DNA from: Arthrobacter sunyaminii
GTDB taxonomy: Bacteria > Actinomycetota > Actinomycetes > Actinomycetales > Micrococcaceae
Assembly: GCF_018866305.1 (NCBI RefSeq)
Contig: NZ_CP076456.1
Location: 2,170,001 to 2,234,000 of the forward strand
Direction of reading: 5' to 3'
Length of the DNA stretch: 64,000 nucleotides
Positions within the stretch are counted from its first letter, which is position 1; every line of letters starts with the position of its first letter. Below, in pieces: positions 48,781-56,412 of this stretch. Below the pieces are notes generated by a model, which worked only from the letters and a program-made list of their open reading frames with translations, made no database searches and had not been told where the DNA came from. Both the position numbers and the translations under genes were made by a program.

Positions 48781-49401
48781 TCAGCGCGCGGCCCGAAGCA
48801 GCTCGTCGTTCAGCGGCAGCAGCCGGGTCTCCCACAGCTGCCGCACCGCTTCAACGAGCTCATGGGCAGTTCCCTCATTGACGAGCACGACGTCGGCCAC
48901 CGCGGCACGCTCTTGAGCTGAAGCCTGCGCAGCGATCCGCGCCCGCGCCGCTTCCTCACTCATGCCTCGGTCCGCCGCCATCCGCCGGATCCGTTCCTCC
49001 TCCGGCGCATCGATCACCAGCACAAAGTCGAAGCTTCGGTGCTGTCCGGTTTCCACCAGCAGCGGCATGTCATGAACCACGATGGTCTCCGGCTCGGCTT
49101 CGCGTTCCAGCTCAGCAGCCCGTGCACGCACCCGGGGATGGACAATGCCGTTGAGGGTTTCCCGCCTGGCCTCATCACGAAAGACCACCGCCGCCAGCGC
49201 GGGCCGGTCCAGACGGCCTTCGCCGTCCAGGATGCCCGGCCCAAAGGCCTCGACGACGGCGGCGAGCCCCTCGGTGCCCGGCTCCACCACTTCGCGTGCC
49301 AGGGCATCGGCGTCGATGACCAGGGCACCAAGGTCGCGCAGCGTACGTGCGGCCAATGATTTTCCAGCGGCGATCCCGCCGGTCAGTCCTACTCTCAGCA
49401 T
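48781..49401 (-). CDS. coaE: Dephospho-CoA kinase
   Basis: CoaE phosphorylates dephospho-CoA in the last step of coenzyme A synthesis. The 206-residue protein has the P-loop LTGGIAAGKS (6-15), VIDADALAREVVEPG and VVHDMPLLVETG, and ends like the short single-domain family members; the C-terminal UPF0157/GrpB fusion found in many actinobacterial CoaE proteins is absent. ATG 49401 lies seven bases after TAGCCT. It sits upstream of uvrB, the usual actinobacterial order, but is separated from rpsA by inserted genes. Confidence 0.95.
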   Translation of the reverse strand: MLRVGLTGGIAAGKSLAARTLRDLGALVIDADALAREVVEPGTEGLAAVVEAFGPGILDGEGRLDRPALAAVVFRDEARRETLNGIVHPRVRARAAELEREAEPETIVVHDMPLLVETGQHRSFDFVLVIDAPEEERIRRMAADRGMSEEAARARIAAQASAQERAAVADVVLVNEGTAHELVEAVRQLWETRLLPLNDELLRAAR

Positions 49402-49408
49402 GCGCCCA

Positions 49409-49414
49409 AGGCTA
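49409..49414 (-). promoter_or_regulatory. -10 element for coaE (leaderless layout)
   Basis: TAGCCT on the minus strand ends seven bases before ATG 49401 and no Shine-Dalgarno sequence is present. Confidence 0.4.
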
Positions 49415-49482
49415 CCGTGTCACAGCACCGGGCGCCGAAGGCGGGCGGAGCCTGCTGCGCAGCGTTTGAACTGAACAGCGCC

Positions 49483-49488
49483 TAAACT
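49483..49488 (+). promoter_or_regulatory. -10 element for the IMPACT-family gene (leaderless layout)
   Basis: TAAACT ends six bases before GTG 49495. The intervening GTTGGG is not a convincing ribosome-binding site. Confidence 0.45.
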
Positions 49489-49494
49489 GTTGGG

Positions 49495-50169
49495 GTGAGT
49501 GACATCGACGCGGCGGCGGGGCGCTACACCACCATCGCCGGGGAACACCGCTCCGAACTCGAGATCAAGCGCTCACGTTTCATCACGGTGCTGCGCCGCA
49601 CCGAAACCGAAGAACAGGCCCGCGCGCTGGTCGCCGAGCTGCGCCGTGAGTTCCATGACGCCCGCCACCACTGCAGTGCCTTTGTGCTCGGGCCGGGACG
49701 TGAAGTTCAGCGTTCCAATGACGACGGCGAGCCCTCCGGCACCGCAGGCCTTCCCATGCTGGAAGCCCTGACGAAGCGGGAAACGTTTGGCGGCGCCACG
49801 GACCTCAGTGACATCACAGCGGTGACCGTCCGCTATTTCGGCGGAATCCTGCTGGGCGCCGGCGGCCTGATACGCGCCTATTCCGAGTCCGTTTCCTCCG
49901 CCCTGGCCACCGCTCCCCTGCTCCGCCGCCGCCGGATGCAGCTCTACGCGGTGCCGGCGGGACATGCCGAGGCCGGGCGGCTGGAGAATGACCTGCGCAA
50001 CGCCGGGATCAGCGTCACCGGCACGGAGTACGGCGCCTCGGGGGCCACCATTACCGTGGCATTGCCGGACACCCCGGGCAGCATCGACCTCTTTTCCGAG
50101 CGCCTCGCAACCTTCACCGCCGGCAGCAGCACCCCCGAACACCTGAGAACAGAATGGATCGACCTGTGA
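49495..50169 (+). CDS. IMPACT/YigZ family protein
   Basis: The 224-residue protein belongs to the YigZ/IMPACT family, with an N-terminal UPF0029 domain (EIKRSRFITVLRRTETEEQA, the SNDDGEPSGTAGLPMLEAL block and VTVRYFGGILLGAGGLIRAYSESV) and a ferredoxin-like C-terminal DUF1949-type domain. Eukaryotic IMPACT regulates translation; the bacterial function is unknown, although a ribosome- or nucleotide-related role has been proposed. The GTG start diverges from coaE. It overlaps the next gene by 16 bases. Confidence 0.9.
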   Translation: MSDIDAAAGRYTTIAGEHRSELEIKRSRFITVLRRTETEEQARALVAELRREFHDARHHCSAFVLGPGREVQRSNDDGEPSGTAGLPMLEALTKRETFGGATDLSDITAVTVRYFGGILLGAGGLIRAYSESVSSALATAPLLRRRRMQLYAVPAGHAEAGRLENDLRNAGISVTGTEYGASGATITVALPDTPGSIDLFSERLATFTAGSSTPEHLRTEWIDL

Positions 50170-51335
50170 CGCACGACCCCGCCCGACTGCTCCCCGAGGA
50201 ACCGGACTTTTCCTTCGAGTCGCTGAGCCGCCGGCCCGATGTCGAGGCGGAGAACCTGCAGGCCCACGACTCCGCCGACCGCCTGCTCCTGGACACAGCG
50301 GCGGAGCGGCTGCGCGAAAACGGAAGCGCCGTCGTCGTTATTGGGGACGCGTACGGTGCACTGACCCTTGGGGCGGCTGCCCTTCACGGCGTGCGCGGCC
50401 TGCGGGTTCATCAGGATCCGTACTCCGGCGAACTGGCGCTGCGGCGCAACGCCGACGCCGCCGGGCTGGCCGAGACCTACCGGTCCCTGCCGCTGGGCGC
50501 GGACCTGCTGACAGGGGCGCGGACGGTGCTGCTGCGCCTGCCGCGTTCGCTGGACGCCCTGGAGGAGATTGCCGCATTGATCGCCGCGTACGCCGCCCCG
50601 GACGTGGTGGTGTACGCCGGCGGCAGGCTCAAGCACATGACCACGGCCATGAACGACGTGCTGGGACGCTGGTTCGGCTCGGTGACGGCGGGCCTGGCGC
50701 GGCAGAAGTCCCGGGTACTGACGGTGTCCGGTCCGCTGCCTGCCGCGGTGCAGCCGGCCAACCGTTTTCCGCTGGCCCAGCGGCACGACGTCGGGCTGCC
50801 GGCCCCGCTGGAGCTGAGGGCCCACGGTGCGGCCTTCGCCGGAGCAGCGCTGGACATTGGCACCCGGTTCCTGCTGCCGCACCTGGCCGGAGCCCGGCAG
50901 GCGCAGACGGCGGTGGATCTGGGCTGCGGCACCGGTGCCATCGCCGCGTACCTGGCACTGACCCGTCCGTCTCTGCGGGTGATCGCGACGGATCAGTCGG
51001 CGGCCGCCGTCGCCTCCGCAACAGCAACCATGACCGCGAACGGCGTCGCGGACCGCGTGTCGGTCCGCCGCGACGATGCCCTTGCCGGGCATCCGGACCG
51101 CTCAGCGGAGCTGATCGTGCTGAACCCGCCGTTCCACATTGGCGCCAGCGTGCATGCCGGGATCGCTTTGAAGCTCTTTGCCGACGCCGGTCGGGTGCTC
51201 GCGCCGGGCGGGGAACTGTGGGCCGTGTGGAACAGCCATCTGACCTACAAGTCCGCCCTGACCCGACTGGTCGGCCCCACCCGCGAGGTGGCGCGCAACC
51301 CCAAGTTCACTGTCACCGTCAGTACCAGGCGGTAG
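50154..51335 (+). CDS. Class I SAM-dependent methyltransferase (RsmC/RlmG-like)
   Basis: The 393-residue protein has two related halves: an N-terminal non-catalytic domain and a C-terminal Rossmann domain with SAM motif VDLGCGTG (254-261) and the adenine/guanine N-methyltransferase motif NPPF (324-327). This doublet arrangement is that of RsmC and RlmG, which modify guanine N2 in rRNA; which rRNA position is modified here is unknown. ATG 50154 lies inside the upstream gene; a GTG at 50166 overlapping its stop (GTGA) is an alternative. Coupling with the IMPACT-family gene is likely. Confidence 0.87.
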   Translation: MDRPVTHDPARLLPEEPDFSFESLSRRPDVEAENLQAHDSADRLLLDTAAERLRENGSAVVVIGDAYGALTLGAAALHGVRGLRVHQDPYSGELALRRNADAAGLAETYRSLPLGADLLTGARTVLLRLPRSLDALEEIAALIAAYAAPDVVVYAGGRLKHMTTAMNDVLGRWFGSVTAGLARQKSRVLTVSGPLPAAVQPANRFPLAQRHDVGLPAPLELRAHGAAFAGAALDIGTRFLLPHLAGARQAQTAVDLGCGTGAIAAYLALTRPSLRVIATDQSAAAVASATATMTANGVADRVSVRRDDALAGHPDRSAELIVLNPPFHIGASVHAGIALKLFADAGRVLAPGGELWAVWNSHLTYKSALTRLVGPTREVARNPKFTVTVSTRR

Positions 51336-51383
51336 CCGCACCGGCCCACACCGGAGCCCCGGACTAAGTATCCGGAAAACTTG

Positions 51384-51397
51384 AGAGAGCGCTCTCT
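51384..51397. promoter_or_regulatory. LacI-type operator O1 of the sugar island
   Basis: AGAGAGCGCTCTCT is a perfect 14-bp palindrome whose last base is the first base of the -35 hexamer. Its GAGCGCTC core is that of CebR-type operators. An identical copy lies 55 bp downstream. Confidence 0.85.
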
Positions 51398-51425
51398 TGA
51401 CAGTGATCCATATCACTCCTAGAGT
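51397..51425 (+). promoter_or_regulatory. Promoter of the beta-glucoside utilisation operon
   Basis: TTGACA (51397-51402), a 17-base spacer and TAGAGT (51420-51425) form a near-consensus promoter, bracketed by the two operators. Transcription should start near 51432, giving a leader of about 170 bases before the lipoprotein gene. Confidence 0.85.
51402..51417. promoter_or_regulatory. CRP/GlxR-like palindrome in the promoter spacer
   Basis: AGTGATCCATATCACT has perfect six-base arms and contains GTGA-N6-TCAC, the core of CRP/GlxR sites. Its centre lies about 22 bases before the expected transcription start, a position more suited to repression than to activation. Confidence 0.5.
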
Positions 51426-51438
51426 AAAGCGAACGTCA

Positions 51439-51452
51439 AGAGAGCGCTCTCT
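51439..51452. promoter_or_regulatory. LacI-type operator O2 of the sugar island
   Basis: This is an exact second copy of AGAGAGCGCTCTCT, just downstream of the expected transcription start, where a bound repressor would block RNA polymerase. Confidence 0.85.
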
Positions 51453-51602
51453 CAGCCAAGTGTGATGGCCCGGAGCGCAGAACTCTGTTCCAGCCTTTTA
51501 TGCCTTCTCCATCCCGCTTCCGTTGATCAAGCCTGCCCAGATAAGAGGCACGGTCCGCTGTTCCGGGATTGCACTGCTCTATCCGAACACAAAGGAGTGA
51601 CC

Positions 51603-52919
51603 GTGAAGAATTTCCGATTTCCCGCAGCGGCAATTGCAGGGGCCGCTGCTGTGGCGCTGCTCGCGTCAGGCTGCGGCGGCGGCGGCGACCAGGAAGCGGC
51701 AAGCGCCGAGAATCCAATCGAGCTGAGCGTTACGACGTTCGGCACCTTCGGCTACGACGACCTGTACGCCGAATACGAAGACGCCAACCCCGGCATCAAA
51801 ATCAACCCCAACAACATCGACCGCGGCGAGAACGCGCGGACCGATGCCTTCACAAAGTTGTCTGCCGGGTCCGGTCTAAGCGACGTGGTTGCCATTGAAG
51901 AAGGCTGGCTCGGTTCCATCATGGAAGTGTCCGACCAGTTCGTGGACCTCAATGAATACGGAGCCGAAGACATCAAGGACAACTGGGTCGACTGGAAGTT
52001 CAAGCAGGGCACCGATTCCGAGGGCCGCGTCATTGGCTACGGCACCGACATTGGCCCCCAGGGCCTCTGCTACAACGGCAAGCTCTTCGAGGCCGCCGGG
52101 CTCCCCAGCGACCGTGAGGCGGTGGCTGAACTGTTCGGCGGAGACGACGCCACCTGGGACAAGTACTTCGAAATTGGCCAGCAGTATCACGACAAGACCG
52201 GCCTGGCCTGGTACGACCAGTCGGGCTTCGTGTGGAACTCCATGGTGAACCAGATGGAGGAGGGCTACTACACTGCCGACGGTGAGCTGAACATCGAAGA
52301 CAACGCCGCCATGAAGGAACAGTTCATGCAGCTCGCCGCAGGGACGGAGGCCGGACTGTCCGCCAACGAGAAGAAGTGGGACTGGGGCAAGGGCAAGGCT
52401 TTCGCTGACGGATCCTTCGCAACCTTCGTCTGCCCGGGCTGGATGCTGGGCACCATTCAAACCCAGATGGAATCCGCAGGAGCAGGCGCGGAGGCCGGAT
52501 GGGACTTCGCTGATGTCTTCCCCGGCGGAGCCTCAAACTGGGGTGGCGCCTTCCTCTCCGTTCCGGAGACTTCCGAGCACAAGGAGGAAGCCGCGAAGCT
52601 GGCTGCCTGGCTGACGGCCCCGGAGCAGCAGGTGAAGCAGTCTGCGGCAGCAAACAACTTCCCCAGCACCGTGGAGGCCCAAAAGCAGCTTGCCGAAGAG
52701 GCAGCGCCCAATGAGCTGTTCAACAACGCACCCACCGGCGCAATCCTCGCATCGCGCGCGGAGGGTGTTACAGCGCAGTTCAAGGGTCCGGAGGACTCAG
52801 TTATCCAGGACAAAGTCTTCAGCGCCGCACTGGGCCAGCTTGATGCAGGCACCACTGACGGGGAAGGCTCCTGGAACGAGGCCATGAAGCTCCTGAACGA
52901 GCTCGTAGTCAACAACTAG
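51603..52919 (+). CDS. Sugar ABC transporter substrate-binding lipoprotein
   Basis: This is the extracellular binding protein of a carbohydrate importer. The 438-residue protein has a lipoprotein signal (hydrophobic core, then LLASGC with lipidated Cys24), and a family 1 binding-protein body starting ELSVTTFGTFGYDDLYAEYEDANPGI. Late conserved blocks include WGGAFLSVPETSEHKEEAAKLAAWLT. GTG 51603 has AAGGAG five bases upstream; the longer frame from 51462 would put 47 residues before the signal peptide. It is followed by a hairpin and two permease genes. The linked GH1 gene suggests beta-glucosides or cello-oligosaccharides as ligand. Confidence 0.93.
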   Translation: MKNFRFPAAAIAGAAAVALLASGCGGGGDQEAASAENPIELSVTTFGTFGYDDLYAEYEDANPGIKINPNNIDRGENARTDAFTKLSAGSGLSDVVAIEEGWLGSIMEVSDQFVDLNEYGAEDIKDNWVDWKFKQGTDSEGRVIGYGTDIGPQGLCYNGKLFEAAGLPSDREAVAELFGGDDATWDKYFEIGQQYHDKTGLAWYDQSGFVWNSMVNQMEEGYYTADGELNIEDNAAMKEQFMQLAAGTEAGLSANEKKWDWGKGKAFADGSFATFVCPGWMLGTIQTQMESAGAGAEAGWDFADVFPGGASNWGGAFLSVPETSEHKEEAAKLAAWLTAPEQQVKQSAAANNFPSTVEAQKQLAEEAAPNELFNNAPTGAILASRAEGVTAQFKGPEDSVIQDKVFSAALGQLDAGTTDGEGSWNEAMKLLNELVVNN

Positions 52920-52934
52920 CAACTAGTCGAGCGG

Positions 52935-52957
52935 GGCCTCCGGCACTGCCGGAGGCC
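52935..52957 (+). other. Intercistronic hairpin between binding-protein and permease genes
   Basis: GGCCTCCGGC (52935-52944) pairs perfectly with GCCGGAGGCC (52948-52957) around a three-base loop, without a T run. Hairpins at this place commonly stabilise the binding-protein mRNA and lower expression of the permeases. Confidence 0.65.
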
Positions 52958-52982
52958 TCCCAGACGGACTGCGAGAATCGTC

Positions 52983-53990
52983 ATGACCGTAACTCTCAAA
53001 CGCCCCGCGCCCGCGGCGCCGCCGACCAGGGCCGTGTCCCCGTTCAGGCACCGCCTCAGCGCCTGGGACCTGAAATTCTCCCCCTACCTGTACATCTCAC
53101 CCTTCTTCCTGCTCTTTGCGCTGGTGGGCCTCTTCCCGCTGGTTTACACGTTCTGGGTGTCGCTGCATGACTGGCACCTGCTCAAGGGCCAGGGCGAGTT
53201 CGTTGGGCTGGCAAACTTCACCAACGTCCTCCAGGACAGGTTCTTCTGGAATTCGCTGGGGAACACGATGAGCATCTTCCTGCTTTCCGCTATTCCGCAG
53301 CTCATCGGTGCCCTGTTCATTGCGGCGGTGCTTGACCAGAACCTGCGGGCCAAGACGTTCTGGCGCATGAGCATCCTCCTCCCCTACGTTGTTACCCCCG
53401 TGGCCGTCGCGGTGATTTTCACCAACATGTTCGGCGAGGACCCGGGCCTGATCAACAATCTGCTGGGCAACTTCGGCATTGACCCGATTATGTGGCGAAC
53501 CGATACCCTCCCGAGCCACATCGCGATCGCCACCATGGTCAACTGGCGGTGGACCGGCTACAACGCGCTGATTCTCCTGGCAGCCATGCAGGCTGTTCCC
53601 CGCGATATCTATGAGTCGGCCGCGATTGACGGAGCCGGTGCCTTCAGGCGCTTCTTCAGCATTACGCTGCCGAGCATCCGGCCCACCATGATTTTTGTCA
53701 TCATTACGTCCACCATTGGCGGCCTGCAGATCTTCGCGGAACCGCGGCTCTTTGATCCGACCGATCCGGGCGGTCCGCAGCGCATCTTCCAAACCACCGT
53801 GCTCTACCTCTGGGAGATGGGCTTCCAGCGGAACAACTTCGGCAAAGCATCCGCGATTGCCTGGCTGCTCTTTCTGATCATCGTGATCATCGGACTCATC
53901 AACTTTTCCATCTCAAAGAAGATTGCGTCCGCTGATGCCAAGAAGCCCCGCAACCGGGCCCAGTGCCGCGCCGAAGGGAAACGCAAATGA
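52983..53990 (+). CDS. Sugar ABC transporter permease (MalF-like)
   Basis: The 335-residue integral membrane protein has six or so hydrophobic segments, starting YLYISPFFLLFALVGLFPLVY, and the EAA-type loop ESAAIDGAGAFRRFFSITLP from about residue 211, which docks to the ATPase. The pattern matches the CUT1 family that imports di- and oligosaccharides. The C-terminal tail is basic (KKPRNRAQCRAEGKRK). The stop overlaps the next permease start (ATGA). Confidence 0.93.
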   Translation: MTVTLKRPAPAAPPTRAVSPFRHRLSAWDLKFSPYLYISPFFLLFALVGLFPLVYTFWVSLHDWHLLKGQGEFVGLANFTNVLQDRFFWNSLGNTMSIFLLSAIPQLIGALFIAAVLDQNLRAKTFWRMSILLPYVVTPVAVAVIFTNMFGEDPGLINNLLGNFGIDPIMWRTDTLPSHIAIATMVNWRWTGYNALILLAAMQAVPRDIYESAAIDGAGAFRRFFSITLPSIRPTMIFVIITSTIGGLQIFAEPRLFDPTDPGGPQRIFQTTVLYLWEMGFQRNNFGKASAIAWLLFLIIVIIGLINFSISKKIASADAKKPRNRAQCRAEGKRK

Positions 53991-54895
53991 GCCTCCTCGA
54001 AAAGGGCACCGCCCGGACAGGCACCCCGGTTTCCAGCCGGCGTGCCCGGCGTCCGCTCCGCCAGCGCATTTTCGGCAACGGACTGAAGCCCGGCTATCTG
54101 ACCTACGGACTGCTTCTGGCGTTCTTCCTGGGTTCCGCCTATCCGCTGTGGTGGTCTGTCGTCGTCGGCAGCCGAACCAATGAAGCCCTCGGACTGGACT
54201 GGCCCCCGCTGCTGCCGGGCGGTAACTTCTGGAACAACGTCTCAGAGGTCTTTGACACCATCCCGTTTTGGACGGCGCTCTGGAACAGCATCCTGATCTC
54301 CACGATCATCACCGTCTCGGTGGTGACGTTCTCCACGCTGGCCGGCTATGCCTTCGCCAAGCTGCGGTTCCGCGGAAACACCGTCCTCATGGTGGCGGTG
54401 GTGGCCACCATGGCCATCCCCACCCAGTTGGGCATTATTCCGCTGTTCATGGTGATGCGCACCCTCGGCTGGACCGGTGAAATCGGTGCGGTGATTATCC
54501 CCAGCCTCGTCACTGCCTTCGGCGTGTTCTTCATGCGCCAGTACCTGGTGGACGTGATCCCTGACGAACTGATCGAATCGGCACGCATGGACGGCGCCAA
54601 CATGATCAGGACCTTCTGGCATGTCGCACTGCCGGCAGCCAAGCCGGCCATGGCCATCCTGAGCCTGTTCACGTTCATGATGGCCTGGACCGACTTCCTC
54701 TGGCCGCTGCTGGTTCTCAACGCCGGCAATCCGACGCTCCAGACCGCCCTAAGCCAGCTGTCGTCAGCCCGCTACGTGGACTACTCGGTGGTGCTGACCG
54801 GCGCGGTCCTGGCGACCATACCCCTGCTGGTCCTTTTTGTGGCCGCGGGCAAACAACTTATTTCCGGAATCATGCAAGGAGCAGTGAAGGGCTAA
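53987..54895 (+). CDS. Sugar ABC transporter permease (MalG-like)
   Basis: The 302-residue second permease has the MalG-type order of membrane segments and the EAA loop ESARMDGANMIRTFWHVALP from about residue 197. A long basic N-terminus (RRARRPLRQRIFGNG) precedes the first helix. ATG 53987 overlaps the upstream stop; the frame is open slightly earlier (53963), inside the previous gene. The stop overlaps the glucosidase start as TAATG. No ATPase gene is in the island. Confidence 0.93.
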   Translation: MSLLEKGTARTGTPVSSRRARRPLRQRIFGNGLKPGYLTYGLLLAFFLGSAYPLWWSVVVGSRTNEALGLDWPPLLPGGNFWNNVSEVFDTIPFWTALWNSILISTIITVSVVTFSTLAGYAFAKLRFRGNTVLMVAVVATMAIPTQLGIIPLFMVMRTLGWTGEIGAVIIPSLVTAFGVFFMRQYLVDVIPDELIESARMDGANMIRTFWHVALPAAKPAMAILSLFTFMMAWTDFLWPLLVLNAGNPTLQTALSQLSSARYVDYSVVLTGAVLATIPLLVLFVAAGKQLISGIMQGAVKG

Positions 54896-56343
54896 TGACC
54901 AACACAACACCCTCGGGGAACAACTGGCCGGACGGCTTCATCTGGGGATCAGCCACAGCTGCAGCCCAGATTGAAGGCGCTGCCTGGACGGACGGCAAGG
55001 AAGACTCAGTTTGGGACGCCTTTGCCCGCACGCCGGGAAACACCTTGAACGGAGACACCCCCGAGACGGCCGTTGACCACTACCACCGCATGCCAGCAGA
55101 CGTTGCCCTGATGAAGGATCTTGGACTGGACTCCTACCGGTTCTCCACCAGCTGGGCCCGGGTACGCCCCGGCGGCCGAAGCACCAATGCCCGGGGTCTG
55201 GACTTCTATTCCCGCCTGGTGGATGAGCTCCTGGAGGCCGGCATCCTCCCCTGGCTCACCCTCTACCACTGGGACCTGCCGCAGGAACTGGAGGAGGCAG
55301 GCGGCTGGGCCAACCGCGACACGGCCCACCGCTTCCTGGAGTACGCGGATGATGTCTATTCGGCCCTGGGCGACCGGGTGCAGCACTGGACCACCTTCAA
55401 TGAGCCGTTCTGCTCTTCGCTGCTGGGTTACGGCTCCGGCGTGCATGCACCCGGGAGGCAGGAGCCCCGGGCAGCCGTCGCTGCGGTGCATCACCAGCAT
55501 CTTGCCCACGGACTCGCCGTCACGCATCTGCGTGACCGGGGTGCGCAGCAGCTGGGCATCACCCTCAACCTGAGCAATGCCATCCCCAGGGACGCCTCCG
55601 ATCCCGTGGACCTCGAAGCCGCCCGGCTCTTCGACTCCCTGCAAAACCGCATTTTCCTGGACCCGATCCTGCGCGGCGCCTACCCGGAGGACTCCCTGCG
55701 GGACCTTGAACCGTTTGGGCTGCATGACGTGATTTTTCCGGGTGACATGGAGGTCATCGGCGCTCCCATCGATTTCCTGGGCGTCAACCACTACCACGAT
55801 GACCTGATCAGCGGCCATCCGGACACCACGGGAGGCGACGGCCATTCAGGCGGCTCCGGCCGCCAGCCGGCATCACCGTGGATCGGTGCCGAACACATCA
55901 CCTTCCCGAGCCGCGGGCTGCCCCGCACCGCGATGGACTGGGAGGTCAACCCCGACGGGCTCCGCAAGCTGCTGGTCCGCCTGGGCAAGGAATACCCAAC
56001 GCTGCCGCCGCTGTACGTCACCGAAAACGGCGCGGCTTACGACGACGCCGTTCTTGCGGACGGAAGTGTGCCCGATGAAGAACGCACGCAGTACATCCTG
56101 GACCACATTGCCGCCGTCGGCCGGGCCGTTGAGGCAGGGGCGGATGTCCGGGGCTACTTTGTCTGGTCCCTGCTGGACAACTTCGAATGGTCCTGGGGCT
56201 ACAGCAAGCGTTTTGGGATTGTGCGGGTGGACTATGACACCCAGGCCCGCACCGTCAAGGACAGCGGCCGCGCCTACAGCCGGCACATTGCAGCCGCGCG
56301 CTCCGGGTCCCGCGCCACGCGGTCCGTGGCGCCTGTGGTCTAA
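54895..56343 (+). CDS. Beta-glucosidase, glycoside hydrolase family 1
   Basis: The 482-residue enzyme should hydrolyse imported beta-glucosides or cellobiose in the cytoplasm, as no signal peptide is present. Family 1 hallmarks are FIWGSATAAAQIEGA at the N-terminus, the acid/base glutamate E170 in TTFNEPF, and the nucleophile E377 in YVTENGAAYDD; WSLLDNFEWSWGYSKRFGI near the end forms the aglycone-side wall. TAATG coupling with the permease gene ties uptake to hydrolysis. The C-terminus has an Arg/Ala-rich extension (AAARSGSRATRSVAPVV). Confidence 0.95.
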   Translation: MTNTTPSGNNWPDGFIWGSATAAAQIEGAAWTDGKEDSVWDAFARTPGNTLNGDTPETAVDHYHRMPADVALMKDLGLDSYRFSTSWARVRPGGRSTNARGLDFYSRLVDELLEAGILPWLTLYHWDLPQELEEAGGWANRDTAHRFLEYADDVYSALGDRVQHWTTFNEPFCSSLLGYGSGVHAPGRQEPRAAVAAVHHQHLAHGLAVTHLRDRGAQQLGITLNLSNAIPRDASDPVDLEAARLFDSLQNRIFLDPILRGAYPEDSLRDLEPFGLHDVIFPGDMEVIGAPIDFLGVNHYHDDLISGHPDTTGGDGHSGGSGRQPASPWIGAEHITFPSRGLPRTAMDWEVNPDGLRKLLVRLGKEYPTLPPLYVTENGAAYDDAVLADGSVPDEERTQYILDHIAAVGRAVEAGADVRGYFVWSLLDNFEWSWGYSKRFGIVRVDYDTQARTVKDSGRAYSRHIAAARSGSRATRSVAPVV

Positions 56344-56412
56344 GCCGACCTAAGATGGACAAACCGCCGCGGACAAACCCCTGCAGAGGGAGAACACATC
56401 TGGAGAAGACCA

